Assembly (NCBI RefSeq): GCF_014218805.1
Contig: NZ_JACJUV010000001.1
Location: 2,864,501 to 2,928,500, forward strand
Direction of reading: 5' to 3'
DNA: 64,000 bases
Source of the DNA: Teredinibacter franksiae
GTDB lineage: Bacteria; Pseudomonadota; Gammaproteobacteria; Pseudomonadales; Cellvibrionaceae
Shown here in pieces: positions 16,044 to 25,199 of this stretch. Position 1 is the stretch's first letter. Every line of letters starts with the position of its first letter. The translations under genes and the position numbers were made by a program. The notes beneath the pieces were generated by a model. That model ran no database searches, had not been told where the DNA came from, and saw only the letters and a list, made by a program, of their open reading frames with translations.

Positions 16044-17003
16044 TTAAGTGAAAATTGTGTCTGCACCGGAGCTGTGCATAACACGGCAACTAATGTGCAC
16101 GGGTAAATTTCCAATTCGTGCCGCGCCACGACGACGTTCAATAAGTTGCAGGGGCGGGAGGGCGGGCGAAAGCGCTTCACATATTTGTTTTCGCGCGCGA
16201 AAAATTTGGATGTTGGTATGTGCAACTTCAAGACCCAGCATACGTGAGAGTTCGTCCATGTCCAGCCAACCGCACTCTTCTGTCGCTATGTGATTATTTA
16301 TATCTTCCTGTCGTTTTCGTGCCAGCGTTAGCAGTAAAAAGTGGTGTGTGCGCTCACCTAGGTCAATATACTGACCGGCACTTTCCACTTTTAAAAAAGT
16401 ATGTTCCTGATCTTGACTCACACTAAAGTGCAGTACAGCAGGTGTTGCAGAATGAAGTTGGCTGGGGGCGGCATCAATGGTGTAATCCACGGTTCGTGAA
16501 TCAATAAACAACCAGAATTCTTCATCAAAAAATAGACGTTCACCATCGCTCAGTGTATGGGTCGTTTGTGATTGTTCACACACCCATAGGCCTTGCGCGG
16601 CTTTATAGATAAATACTTCAGGTTGGCTTGGGTCTGGCAGGGCGTTCATTTCCTGCAATTGGATGACCAGGGGCTGTTCCGTTAGGCGTACTAAAGTCGC
16701 GACCGGCGGAGAGCAATCTTCGAGCGTGAAGCGTAGGTGATTTTCTATTGCTAGTGCAACGCAATCACCCTTCTGAAGTAATATTTCAACCTGCGGTTGG
16801 CAGCGCGTATTGTTAACCCAGGTTCCATTTTTGCTGAGATCTTTTAGCCACCAGCCATTGTTGTGCCAACGAATTTGACAGTGAATGGTGGAAATTCGTC
16901 GATCACTTAACAAATGAGTATTGCCGTAGGCGTTGCGGCCGATAATTTGATGCGCTTGCAGCGGCAGTAGGTCGTTATGTCCTTCAAAACGTATAAGTGC
17001 CAT
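16044..17003 (-). CDS. FHA-domain protein with C-terminal winged-helix-like region
   Basis: The 319-residue protein starts with an FHA domain (about 10-75): IIGRNAYGN (GR at 22-23), RRISTIHCQI (S38, H41) and LKDLSKNGTWVNN (N59-G60-T61), the residues that bind phosphothreonine. A middle beta region follows. From about 215 it looks like a response-regulator-type winged helix (THHFLLLTLARKRQ, WLDMDELSRMLGL, QIFRARKQICEAL, RRRGAARIGNLPVHI). That would make it a transcription factor switched by phosphorylation, likely by the kinase encoded 233 bp downstream. FHA is certain; the DNA-binding reading is inference. Such FHA/kinase pairs are also known next to type VI secretion systems. Confidence 0.85.
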   Translation of the reverse strand: MALIRFEGHNDLLPLQAHQIIGRNAYGNTHLLSDRRISTIHCQIRWHNNGWWLKDLSKNGTWVNNTRCQPQVEILLQKGDCVALAIENHLRFTLEDCSPPVATLVRLTEQPLVIQLQEMNALPDPSQPEVFIYKAAQGLWVCEQSQTTHTLSDGERLFFDEEFWLFIDSRTVDYTIDAAPSQLHSATPAVLHFSVSQDQEHTFLKVESAGQYIDLGERTHHFLLLTLARKRQEDINNHIATEECGWLDMDELSRMLGLEVAHTNIQIFRARKQICEALSPALPPLQLIERRRGAARIGNLPVHISCRVMHSSGADTIFT

Positions 17004-17541
17004 AGCTAGGAGTGGTTGATAAAATGGGACAATCCATCTTACCTACTGTCAGGCGATACTGACAAGGCAATTACAATATCGACCATATCAAACAGTTATT
17101 TTAACCATACGTGGTTAACCCATTGTAAGGGGCTATGTTTCTTGGATGTTTCACCTGCTTTATTACCACTGGAAGCTATTTGTTTGAATTCGAATAGCGT
17201 TGAATAGCAAGGCGCCCGAGGGGTAGCGCTACAAATCTGAGGTTATTCTGGTTAAGTTTCGCCACAAAGAGAATAGCTTTTTACAGGGAATTGCTGGTAA
17301 CTCTCGGTATGGGGTTCGGGTTGTTACCGTAATAATAGGTGACTCCAAATGTTGAGTTAAATTTGCCTCGGTAGGCAAGCGAATTTTGTTCGAATAGCTC
17401 TCCAATGAGCATAGCGACAGGAATCTTGGGGGGGGGTACTCAAGCGGCTACGCAGCGTTTTTTGGTTGGCTTTGGTAATGGTTTAGAAGCGCCGTGTAGA
17501 AGCGGTATACTGCCGCGACATGTAATCGGGAGTAAACGCAG
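17004..17541. other. Non-coding gap between FHA gene and RNA methyltransferase gene
   Basis: The 538 bp separate two divergent genes and should hold both promoters, but I see no convincing promoter boxes. Short frames at 17016-17207 and 17405-17587 lack ribosome binding sites and family features. Only a 10-bp palindrome GTAGCGCTAC (17223-17232) and a run of ten G (17430-17440 region) stand out. Confidence 0.6.
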
Positions 17542-18693
17542 TTGCTTAAAGTGGGTCAAAAATTTACAGGCGAAGTCCGCGATTTAGCCAGTGATGGTCG
17601 AGGTGTTGTTGTTCACCCTCAAGGCAGAACTTTTTTTGTGCCTGGGGTGTGGTTGGGGGAAGCGGGTGAGTTTCGCATTACCGGTTTAAAAGGCCGAATT
17701 GGATTCGCCGAGTTAATATCGGCAGATGAAGAGGCTCGACACTTGTCTCGGGTAACGCCGGCCTGTGAGCACCACGGGTTTAGTGAAAACACCTGCGGTG
17801 GTTGCCCCTGGCAGTTTATGGCCTATGAGCAGCAATTGGCGGCCAAGCAGGCGCGCGTGCAAAAGGCGATGAAGCGACTGGCTTGTGAAGACAAAGTGCA
17901 GCCTATTCTGGCATCACCTCAGCAGTTGGGCTATCGCAACCGCGCCCAGCTTAAAACAGATGGGCGCAAGCTCGGTTATATGGCAGCCAATTCGAACCAG
18001 TTGGTAGATGTTGGCGCTTGCCCAGTTCTCTCGCAACATAATCAACAAACGTTGCAGCACTTAAGAGCGCTTCTGCCCAATGCCGAGTGGAGGCCCACAG
18101 CTAAGCAAAAGTGGACCAGTTTAGATATTGACGAATCGGTATCGGCGGACACCGCAAGCGTGGATAGTCGGTTGCCATTTCAGCAGGCGAATACACAGCA
18201 AAACGCGGTTATCCGCAGCTGGCTAGCGGAAGGCTTGAGCCGTTATGCGGCGGGCAAATCGGTATTGGAGCTTTTTTGTGGCTCGGGAAATTTAACCGAG
18301 GTGATTGCCGCTTCCTGTGCGCAAAGCACGTTGGCGGTAGAAGCAGTTGAAACTGCGCTTGAGGGCCTGAAGGCGAGAAAGCTGCAAAATGTTTCTACGC
18401 TGGCCTGTAATCTGTTTTCAGAAATAGATGCCGAAAAGCTGTTACCCCATGTAAAAACAGCGGAAATACTGGTGTTGGACCCACCCCGAGAAGGGTTGAA
18501 AGTAAGCAAGCCTTTATTTGTAAAAAAATCAGTTATACAGCAGGTGTTCTATATCTCATGTGACCTAGCAACTTTTAGCCGCGATTTGGGCGTTTTTATG
18601 GAAAACGGGTTTAAGGTTGTGGAAGTTCAGCCGCTGGATATGTCTCCACAAACGCCACATATAGAGTTGATGGCCGTACTGTCAAAAAGATAA
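17542..18693 (+). CDS. TrmA/RlmD-family RNA (uracil-C5) methyltransferase
   Basis: The 383-residue protein uses TTG as start, with GGAG at the proper distance. It has an N-terminal TRAM domain (1-60, VGQKFTGEVRDLASDGRGVV), cysteines 75, 85, 88 and 160 arranged like the iron-sulfur ligands of RlmD (CEHHGFSENTCGGCPW), the SAM motif LELFCGSGNLTEV, LVLDPPREGL and the catalytic VFYISCD segment. It methylates uracil in RNA. It is shorter than E. coli RlmD (433) and could target rRNA or tRNA; substrate choice cannot be told from the sequence. It is alone on the plus strand, facing the formaldehyde genes. Confidence 0.88.
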   Translation: MLKVGQKFTGEVRDLASDGRGVVVHPQGRTFFVPGVWLGEAGEFRITGLKGRIGFAELISADEEARHLSRVTPACEHHGFSENTCGGCPWQFMAYEQQLAAKQARVQKAMKRLACEDKVQPILASPQQLGYRNRAQLKTDGRKLGYMAANSNQLVDVGACPVLSQHNQQTLQHLRALLPNAEWRPTAKQKWTSLDIDESVSADTASVDSRLPFQQANTQQNAVIRSWLAEGLSRYAAGKSVLELFCGSGNLTEVIAASCAQSTLAVEAVETALEGLKARKLQNVSTLACNLFSEIDAEKLLPHVKTAEILVLDPPREGLKVSKPLFVKKSVIQQVFYISCDLATFSRDLGVFMENGFKVVEVQPLDMSPQTPHIELMAVLSKR

Positions 18694-18787
18694 CGGAATT
18701 TCGATTTAACCGAGTAGATAAGTGTCGGTAGATAACGGTTATAGGTTGGCGGGTTATTTTGAAACTGTGGGTATCTAATACAGACGA

Positions 18788-19366
18788 TTAGGAATAGTGG
18801 CCCAGCTTTTTGGATAAGGTCTCGCGCGCTTGAGATAATGTGTTGCGCAGTTGTGGTATGGGTACTTCAACACCGGTAAAAATGCTTTGTTCCAGCCGCT
18901 TTAGGTTTACCAGCTGATCCATTCTTACAAACTCCAGTGCCTCTTCGCTGTACAGAATGGCTATCCAGTCATTTACGCAATTAACGTAATTTTCTGGCGA
19001 TAAATCAAAGTGCCGAGTAAAGGCGTTGTGGATACCTTGAATATTGCGTTCGCCAGGTGCTTTTAGCCCACGAGGGCTGGTATGGGTGAGGGCGATGCGA
19101 TACGGCAACGCGATTATTTGGATCAGTGAGCGCAGTAACCAGATGACGCCAAGTAAGGGCAAAAGCACCAGAACTACCATGGTGTACAGCAGTTTGGTAA
19201 TGGCGCTTGTAGATGTTAGCAGGTGCAAAAACGGCAGGCGGGGCACCAGCGCGTGACCCAGCTCTTGCACGAGCTGACGCCTCTGCCAACGCATGGCCGC
19301 TTCAAAGCAGCGCCTTTCGTTTTTGGTCATTACTACCGCCATATCTAAAATACTCTGTCCCTGCAT
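18788..19366 (-). CDS. Hypothetical membrane-associated protein downstream of fghA
   Basis: The 192-residue protein has a hydrophobic stretch at about 58-90 (ITKLLYTMVVLVLLPLLGVI then WLLRSLIQIIALPYRIAL), one or two membrane passes, flanked by basic residues. The N-terminal 50 residues are helical and charged and the C-terminal half is soluble (FDLSPENYVNCVNDWIAIL, LRNTLSQARETLSKKLGHYS). I recognise no family. It starts 15 bp after the fghA stop on the same strand, so it is cotranscribed with adhC-fghA; a link to formaldehyde detoxification is only contextual. Confidence 0.6.
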   Translation of the reverse strand: MQGQSILDMAVVMTKNERRCFEAAMRWQRRQLVQELGHALVPRLPFLHLLTSTSAITKLLYTMVVLVLLPLLGVIWLLRSLIQIIALPYRIALTHTSPRGLKAPGERNIQGIHNAFTRHFDLSPENYVNCVNDWIAILYSEEALEFVRMDQLVNLKRLEQSIFTGVEVPIPQLRNTLSQARETLSKKLGHYS

Positions 19367-19381
19367 AAATGTTCCGTGTCT

Positions 19382-20221
19382 TTAGCTTAGTAGTTGCCCT
19401 CGGTGATAGGCAATATGCTCGCCAATAAAGCTGGCGATGGTGAAATAACTGTGGTCGTAACCCTCACGTATATTCAGCGTGAGTGGGTGATTATTCTGTT
19501 CGCTGGCTTCGCGCAGCCGCTCTGGCTGAAGTTGATCTTCTAGAAAGTCGTCATCGCCGCCTTGATCCACATAGAGGGGTGTTTTGCAGATTTGTTCCCC
19601 TATTAACGCGGTGGCATCGTATTTTTGCCAACTGGTTCTATCGGCACCTAGATAGTGGGTGAGCGCTTTCATGCCCCATGGGCAGTTCATGGGCGATGAA
19701 ATAGGGGCAAAGGCCGAGATTGATTTAAACAGCTGTGGGTTCTTTAGGCCCAGGGTGATGGCGCCGTGACCACCCATGGAGTGCCCTGCAATGCCGTAAT
19801 GTGCGGACAATTGAGAGAAATTGGCTGCCAGCAGTGCGGGTAACTCTTGGCAGATGTAACTTTCCATTTGGTAATGCTGTTGCCAGGGTTGCTCGGTAGC
19901 GTTGCAATAAAAGCCTGCGCCTAGGCCAAAATCCCAATGGCTTTGCGGGTCGTCGGGGATATCTTCTCCGCGTGGGCTGGTATCGGGCGCAAGTAGGGCA
20001 ATACCGTGCTCGGCGGCGTAGCGCTGGGCACCGGCTTTTTGCACAAAATTCTCATCGGTGCAGGTAAGCCCGGAAAGCCAAAATAAAACCGGCACACTTT
20101 GGGTTTCGGCTTGCGGTGGCAGGTACAGCGAAAAGCGCATGCCACATTTCAGTAGGTCACTTTGGTGTTGGAAGCGAAGTTGATAGCCAGCAAAACATTT
20201 CTGTCGGGCAATTTCGAGCAT
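19382..20221 (-). CDS. fghA: S-formylglutathione hydrolase
   Basis: The 279-residue protein is of normal length for the esterase-D family and has its marks: QHQSDLLKCGMRFSLYLPPQ, LSGLTCTDENFVQKAGAQRY, LLAPDTSPRGEDIPDD, nucleophile motif GHSMGGHGA and the end GYDHSYFTIASFIGEHI with the catalytic histidine. It hydrolyses S-formylglutathione to formate and glutathione, the second step of formaldehyde detoxification. The adhC gene for the first step is 13 bp upstream on the same strand. Function is certain. Confidence 0.97.
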   Translation of the reverse strand: MLEIARQKCFAGYQLRFQHQSDLLKCGMRFSLYLPPQAETQSVPVLFWLSGLTCTDENFVQKAGAQRYAAEHGIALLAPDTSPRGEDIPDDPQSHWDFGLGAGFYCNATEQPWQQHYQMESYICQELPALLAANFSQLSAHYGIAGHSMGGHGAITLGLKNPQLFKSISAFAPISSPMNCPWGMKALTHYLGADRTSWQKYDATALIGEQICKTPLYVDQGGDDDFLEDQLQPERLREASEQNNHPLTLNIREGYDHSYFTIASFIGEHIAYHRGQLLS

Positions 20222-20234
20222 TGGGCTTTTTCCT

Positions 20235-21341
20235 TTAATAGAGTACTACCGAGCGAATACTTTCGCCTTTGTGCATTAAATCGAACGCCCTGTTGATGTC
20301 GTTAAGTGGCATGGTGTGGGTAATCAAGGTGTCGATATCGATTTTTCCGTCCATATACCAGTCGACAATTTTAGGTACATCTGTACGGCCCCTCGCTCCG
20401 CCGAAGGCCGTGCCGCGCCATGAGCGCCCGGTTACTAGCTGAAATGGGCGGGTAGATATCTCTTGTCCGGCACCGGCGACACCAATAATGCAGCTTTCGC
20501 CCCAACCCTTGTGGCAGCACTCAAGCGCTTCGCGCATAACGTTTACGTTGCCAATACATTCAAAGCTGTAATCCACGCCACCACCGGTCATTTGCACAAT
20601 GGTGTCCGTTACATTTTCAACATCATTAGGGTTTACAAAGTCGGTCATGCCGAACTGGCGTGCGAGAGCGATTTTTGAAGGGTTGGTGTCCACCCCAATA
20701 ATTTTACTGGCGCCCACCATGCGTGCGCCTTGAATAACATTGAGGCCGATGCCACCCAAGCCAAATACCGCAACGGTGCTGCCGGTTTCGACTTTCATGG
20801 TGAATAGTACGGCACCAACGCCGGTGGTTACGCCACAGCCGATGTAGCAGACTTTGTCGAAGGGGGCATCCTCACGAATTTTTGCTAGGGCGATTTCCGG
20901 CATCACAGTGTAATTAGAGAAGGTGGAGCAGCCCATGTAGTGGAGGATGGGTTTGCCATCGAGTGAGAACCGACTGGTACCGTCGGGCATAACGCCTTGG
21001 CCTTGGGTGCTGCGAATCGCTTGGCATAGGTTGGTTTTGGGGTGCAGACAATAATCGCATTGGCGACATTCGGGGGTGTATAAGGGAATAACGTGGTCGC
21101 CGGGTTTCAGTGACGTTACGCCAGCTCCCACTTCTTGCACAATACCCGCACCCTCATGGCCCAGTATGGCGGGAAACGCACCTTCGGGGTCGTCCCCCGA
21201 TAGGGTGAAAGCATCGGTGTGGCAAACACCGGTAGCCTTAATTTCAACCAGCACTTCACCGGCCCTAGGGCCGTCCAAATCGACTTCAAGAATTTCCAGT
21301 GGTTGTCCCGCAGCTAAGGCTACGGCGGCGCGTGTTTTCAT
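20235..21341 (-). CDS. adhC: S-(hydroxymethyl)glutathione dehydrogenase (class III alcohol dehydrogenase)
   Basis: The 368-residue zinc enzyme shows catalytic zinc context [14 protein letters not shown] and [12 protein letters not shown], the structural zinc cysteine cluster [15 protein letters not shown], the Rossmann motif [16 protein letters not shown], and the class III pattern [20 protein letters not shown]. It oxidises the glutathione-formaldehyde adduct to S-formylglutathione with NAD. The GGAGC site before the ATG supports the start. It is coupled with fghA and lies 36 bp after hemH, possibly a single transcript. Confidence 0.97.
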   Translation of the reverse strand: MKTRAAVALAAGQPLEILEVDLDGPRAGEVLVEIKATGVCHTDAFTLSGDDPEGAFPAILGHEGAGIVQEVGAGVTSLKPGDHVIPLYTPECRQCDYCLHPKTNLCQAIRSTQGQGVMPDGTSRFSLDGKPILHYMGCSTFSNYTVMPEIALAKIREDAPFDKVCYIGCGVTTGVGAVLFTMKVETGSTVAVFGLGGIGLNVIQGARMVGASKIIGVDTNPSKIALARQFGMTDFVNPNDVENVTDTIVQMTGGGVDYSFECIGNVNVMREALECCHKGWGESCIIGVAGAGQEISTRPFQLVTGRSWRGTAFGGARGRTDVPKIVDWYMDGKIDIDTLITHTMPLNDINRAFDLMHKGESIRSVVLY

Positions 21342-21377
21342 GGGGGTCGCTCCTTGCAGTGTGTGGTTCTTATTGTT

Positions 21378-22484
21378 TTACGGCTGCTGATTGTAGGCGC
21401 AGGCACTGGCTCGCGCGTCTCGCTTTTCGGCATCAGCGGCGGACTCAGTTTTTAGATTTTGCCAACCCTGTAGCTGTTCGTGACACAGTTGCAGCAAAAA
21501 TTGAACATGTTCATCGCTGCTGTTAAGGGCTGGTATGTAGCCGTAATCTTGGCCGCCAGCCTCAAGGAAGTAGTCGCGGTTTTCAACCCCTATTTCTTCG
21601 AGGGTTTCTAGGCAGTCGGAAGAAAACCCAGGGCATACAACTTGAACCGATTTTACGCCTTTGGCGGGTAAGGCTTTTAATATGTCGTCGGTATAGGGCT
21701 GCAACCATTGCTCTCGACCAAAGCGGGATTGAAAGCCGGTGATGTAGTCTTGCTCATCTAGTTCCAACTCTGCTGCTACTAGCCTGGAGGTGGCGAGACA
21801 TTGGCAGTGGTAGGGGTCGCCTTTGTGTAAATAGCGTAAAGGCAGGCCATGGTATGACAGTATCAGTTTGCCGGCGCGACCGTTCTCTGCCCAATATTGA
21901 CGAATGCTGTTTGCCAGAGCGGATATATAAGCTGGATGCTGATAATAGCTAGCAACAAAACGCAGTTCGGGTATCCAGCGGCGTTGAGTAAAGTCAGCGG
22001 CTAGCGCATCAAAAGTAGAGCCTGTAGTGGCGCCTGAATACTGTGGATACAAGGGTAATACCAGTAAGCGTTGTACGCCTTCGTCGAGCATTTTCTGCAC
22101 AGTATTTTCTATTGAGGGTTGACCGTAGCGCATAGCCCAGCGTACAACCGGTAAATTGTCGTCATCCGTTGCGGTTACACTGAGCGCTCGGGCTAAGCGT
22201 TCGGCTTGGTCGGCGGTATGGATGGCAAGCGGAGAACCCTGCTCAGTCCAGACGGTGTCATAGGCCCGTGCTGAACGGGCTGGTCGAATATTAAGAATGA
22301 CACCATGAAGTACCAGCCACCAGAGTAACCGTGGCACTTCAACTACACGGGGGTCTGACAAAAATTGTTTGAGGTAGGTGCGTAATGCTTTTTTAGTTGG
22401 TGCCGCTGGGGTACCCAAGTTGGTGAGGAGTATGCCGATTTTTGCCGATTGGCGGTGGTTGAATTGTTGGTTGTTGTAGCGCAC
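21378..22484 (-). CDS. hemH: Ferrochelatase
   Basis: The 368-residue protein has family marks KIGILLTNLGTPAAPTKKAL, the SYHGLPLRYLHKGDPY segment with the metal-site histidine, GFQSRFGREQWLQPYT and a late CPGFSSDCLETLEEIG. It inserts ferrous iron in protoporphyrin IX, the last step of haem synthesis, at the inner face of the membrane. The last 30 residues (from about 340) are alanine- and charge-rich and probably disordered. Its upstream region carries degenerate tandem repeats (22514-22587). Confidence 0.95.
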   Translation of the reverse strand: MRYNNQQFNHRQSAKIGILLTNLGTPAAPTKKALRTYLKQFLSDPRVVEVPRLLWWLVLHGVILNIRPARSARAYDTVWTEQGSPLAIHTADQAERLARALSVTATDDDNLPVVRWAMRYGQPSIENTVQKMLDEGVQRLLVLPLYPQYSGATTGSTFDALAADFTQRRWIPELRFVASYYQHPAYISALANSIRQYWAENGRAGKLILSYHGLPLRYLHKGDPYHCQCLATSRLVAAELELDEQDYITGFQSRFGREQWLQPYTDDILKALPAKGVKSVQVVCPGFSSDCLETLEEIGVENRDYFLEAGGQDYGYIPALNSSDEHVQFLLQLCHEQLQGWQNLKTESAADAEKRDARASACAYNQQP

Positions 22485-22513
22485 ATTATATCCTCAATGG
22501 AGTGGCTGCCCAG

Positions 22514-22587
22514 TGTCCTACTAGTATAAAAATGTTCTACTAGTATAAATGTCTCACGAGTACAAGCGTGGCCCACCAGTATAAGAG
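22514..22587. repeat. Four degenerate 17-20 bp tandem repeats upstream of hemH
   Basis: Units begin GTCCTACTAGTATAAAAAT, GTTCTACTAGTATAAAT, GTCTCACGAGTACAAGC and GTGGCCCACCAGTATAAGAG; the shared core is (C/T)TACTAGTATAA-like. They lie between the hemH start and the terminator of the next gene, where a promoter or operator should be. They may be binding sites for a regulator or a decaying minisatellite. Confidence 0.55.
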
Positions 22588-22628
22588 TAGCCGGGGGCGT
22601 CGTCGAACAAACGCCTTTACTAAAGGCG

Positions 22629-22665
22629 AAAAAAAACCGGAAGCTTGGAGGGCTTCCGGTTTTTA
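22629..22665 (-). terminator. Bidirectional intrinsic terminator after the small acidic protein gene
   Basis: The inverted repeat AAACCGGAAGC...GCTTCCGGTTT with a 7-base loop is followed by a T run on either strand (eight T on the minus strand, five on the plus). It ends the minus-strand gene at 22690-22896 and isolates it from hemH. Confidence 0.88.
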
Positions 22666-22689
22666 TACGGATCTGTGTGCGTATCCGGT

Positions 22690-22896
22690 TTACTCGGCTG
22701 CCGCTTCTTCGCCGCTAGCTTCTTCGGCTGCAGGCGCTTCGGGTTTAGGCTCTGGCTTCTTCATCAGGCCTTCTTTCAGCAGAATCGCAACTTTGTCGTC
22801 GCCGTTGATCCAGGCTTTATCGGCGTTGCGAATGGCGTAACGTTCATCGTTACGCTGGAATATGGTGTACTCGGCAGTTTTTTTAACTTGTTTCAT
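22690..22896 (-). CDS. Small charged protein with acidic alanine-rich tail
   Basis: The start at 22896 (MKQVKKTAEYTIFQRNDERY) has GAGGAAAGG upstream and is preferred over 22974. The 68 residues have a basic N-terminus and a core with RYAIRNADKAWINGDDKVAI and an A/E/P-rich tail (from about 48). It is a free-standing, well-expressed-looking gene with its own terminator. I recall similar small proteins of unknown function in gammaproteobacteria; no role can be assigned. Confidence 0.75.
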   Translation of the reverse strand: MKQVKKTAEYTIFQRNDERYAIRNADKAWINGDDKVAILLKEGLMKKPEPKPEAPAAEEASGEEAAAE

Positions 22897-23144
22897 TAGC
22901 CTTTCCTCTAGTGAGCTATGAATAAGAGCGCGGATTCTAGTGTAAAAGCATGGCGCAGAACAGCTTTTATTCACCCTGGGTTACTGCAAAATAATTGGGT
23001 GTAAGTGTTATCGTCACTTTGCATTGCAACGCTGAATCTAAGACAATTAGCGGCCTGCAGCAGTAGGGCTCAATATGGGATGTGCTGGTGCTCTGCTGCA
23101 ATAATTCTTTGGTAATGTCCTCACTTTTTTACGGGAACCCTTGA

Positions 23145-24551
23145 GTGGCCTATATCCGCATTCGTAAACACTATCTTCATCTTCCTTATCTGGTACTTGG
23201 CTGTGTTGAAATGACCGGCCATGGGGTAATTGCGCATCAGCTTTCTGAGCTGCTTACGCCACCACCGGAGTTTAATTTTTTCGAGCATGCGCCTTTCTGG
23301 AGTCAAACCGTTACCTACGCTATCGTCATGGCCTGCTGCACCCTCGCTATGGGGGTTTACGGTGCGCTTACTCGCGAGAGCTTTACCAATATGGTGTTGC
23401 GTACTATCGTCAGTTTTTTCCTCCTTGGCAGCCTTACGTTTACGCTCTCAGGTTTTGTATTACCGTCGATTACCATGCATCAAACGGCAGTGTTTTGGTC
23501 GCTGCTCGCCAGTTTTATCATGGTGCTGCTAGTGCGCTTGGCCTTCACTCGGGTTATTGATAGCAACCAGTTGCGTCGCAACGTTGTTATCTGCGGCAGC
23601 GGCAACATGGCGGGTTTCTTGGTGGAGTCGGCCGCTCAGGAAGGGCTGCGTGAAACACAGATAGTCGGCTGCCTTGGCGCGACATTTGATGAACGTATTC
23701 CGCAGGGCATGCAATTCGAGGTTCCAGGTGATTGGCTTTCGTTTATTCAACAGCACAATATATCGGAAATTGTGGTTGCTCAGGACGAGCGCCGCCGCAG
23801 TGAAGGCGGCGGGGTGCCCCTTTACGAATTCCTCTTACTGAAGCTGCGCTCTGTGCATATTTCTGAAGCGGTGTCTTTCTACGAGCGTGAATTTACACGG
23901 ATGAAAATACCGCTGCTATCGACCTCCTGGATGCTTTACTCCGATGGCTTCCATTATTCAAAAAGCCGTGACATGGCGAAGCGGGCATTCGACTTGGGTA
24001 TCAGTCTTACGCTCTGCCTATTGCTAGCGCCGTTTATGCTACTTACGGCGTTAGCGGTATTCTTGGAGACGGGGCGGCCGATACTTTATTACCAGAATCG
24101 CGTAGGCTACAACGGCAGGCACTTCCGCATATACAAATTTCGTAGCATGCGCCAGGATGCTGAAAAGGGCGGTAAGGCTATTTGGGCGAAGAAGAACGAC
24201 AATCGAGTTACCCGGGTAGGCGCCATTATCCGCAATACCCGTTTGGATGAGCTGCCACAGTTATACAATGTTATACGCGGTGAAATGAGTTTTGTTGGCC
24301 CACGGCCAGAGCGACCAGAATTTGTACAAGAACTCAGTGAAAAGCTCGACTACTACGATGTGCGGCATACCGTTAAGCCGGGCTTAATGGGCTGGGCGCA
24401 GTTAAAGTACCCCTACGGCGCATCCGAAGAAGATGCCAAAAACAAATTGGAATACGACCTGTATTACACCAAAAACCACAGCTTCCTGATGGATTTGTTG
24501 ATTATGATCCAAACCGTTGAGGTTGTGTTGCTGGGTAAGGGCGTTCATTAA
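23145..24551 (+). CDS. Initiating sugar-phosphate transferase of the exopolysaccharide locus
   Basis: The 468-residue protein starts with GTG. Four N-terminal membrane segments lie at about 10-135, then a CoA-binding-like domain (NVVICGSGNMAGFLVESAAQ, about 147), and a C-terminal bacterial sugar transferase domain starting at about 275 (KRAFDLGISLTLCLLLAPFM, GYNGRHFRIYKFRSMRQDAE, RLDELPQLYNVIRGEMSFVG, GPRPERPEF). It transfers the first sugar phosphate to undecaprenyl phosphate, as WcaJ/WbaP relatives do, and belongs to the subfamily found with XrtA systems. It heads the first operon (transferase, Wza, Wzc). Confidence 0.92.
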   Translation: MAYIRIRKHYLHLPYLVLGCVEMTGHGVIAHQLSELLTPPPEFNFFEHAPFWSQTVTYAIVMACCTLAMGVYGALTRESFTNMVLRTIVSFFLLGSLTFTLSGFVLPSITMHQTAVFWSLLASFIMVLLVRLAFTRVIDSNQLRRNVVICGSGNMAGFLVESAAQEGLRETQIVGCLGATFDERIPQGMQFEVPGDWLSFIQQHNISEIVVAQDERRRSEGGGVPLYEFLLLKLRSVHISEAVSFYEREFTRMKIPLLSTSWMLYSDGFHYSKSRDMAKRAFDLGISLTLCLLLAPFMLLTALAVFLETGRPILYYQNRVGYNGRHFRIYKFRSMRQDAEKGGKAIWAKKNDNRVTRVGAIIRNTRLDELPQLYNVIRGEMSFVGPRPERPEFVQELSEKLDYYDVRHTVKPGLMGWAQLKYPYGASEEDAKNKLEYDLYYTKNHSFLMDLLIMIQTVEVVLLGKGVH

Positions 24552-24566
24552 AAAAGGAGTGGAATA

Positions 24567-25193
24567 ATGATCACAATAAAGAAGCTGTTTCGTAATGCGG
24601 GGTTGATGCTGTTAAGTATCATGTTGGTGGCTTGTGGCTCAAATGTGGTTAAGGAAAAGCCCGAATATCAACCGCCAGAAAATACGGATGCATACAAAAT
24701 TGGTGTTGCGGATGCCCTAGCCATTAACGTATGGCGTAACGAAGAATTATCGGTTGCGGTTCCCGTTCGTCCAGATGGGAAAATATCTATGCCTTTAGTG
24801 GGCGATGTTATTGCAGCGGGTCAAACTGCCGAGAGTTTGTCCGAGCGTATTTCTGAAGAATTAACGACCTATATTCGCAATCCTCAGGTTACTGTAATTG
24901 TGACCAACCCTAGTAGCGCGGATTTTCAGCGTCGTATTCGTATAACAGGCGCAGTAAACGGTCAGCTTTCCATGCCTTATCGTGATGGTATGACCGTTCT
25001 AGATTTGGTACTGCAGGCGGGTGGTTTGAGTGAGTTCGCTAGCGCAAACAAAGCAAAATTGTATCGAAAGGTAGATGATAAGGTGAAAATATACCCCATT
25101 TATCTCGATGATATCTTAAACAAGGGCAAACTGGATTCCAACTATCCATTACTGCCTTCAGATATTGTTACTGTCCCAGAAAGAGCGTTTTAA
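24567..25193 (+). CDS. Polysaccharide export lipoprotein, Wza-like
   Basis: The 208-residue protein has a lipoprotein signal with lipobox MLVACG, then a Poly_export domain (YKIGVADALAINVWRNEELS, RPDGKISMPLVGDVIAAGQT, SERISEELTTYIRNPQVTVI) and a SLBB-type part (ITGAVNGQLSMPYRDGMTVL). This short form is typical of XrtA-associated loci; it lacks the long C-terminus of E. coli Wza. It forms the periplasmic/outer-membrane channel for the polymer. AGGAG lies upstream of the ATG, and the gene is 15 bp after the sugar transferase gene. Confidence 0.93.
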   Translation: MITIKKLFRNAGLMLLSIMLVACGSNVVKEKPEYQPPENTDAYKIGVADALAINVWRNEELSVAVPVRPDGKISMPLVGDVIAAGQTAESLSERISEELTTYIRNPQVTVIVTNPSSADFQRRIRITGAVNGQLSMPYRDGMTVLDLVLQAGGLSEFASANKAKLYRKVDDKVKIYPIYLDDILNKGKLDSNYPLLPSDIVTVPERAF

Positions 25194-25199
25194 AAAATT

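Noticed and set aside
17223..17232. Palindrome GTAGCGCTAC as an operator
   Set aside because: A single 10-bp palindrome without a second copy or near promoter is expected by chance at this scale.
17016..17587. Short plus-strand frames before the RNA methyltransferase gene
   Set aside because: No ribosome binding site, no recognisable domain, and the second one overlaps the true gene start.
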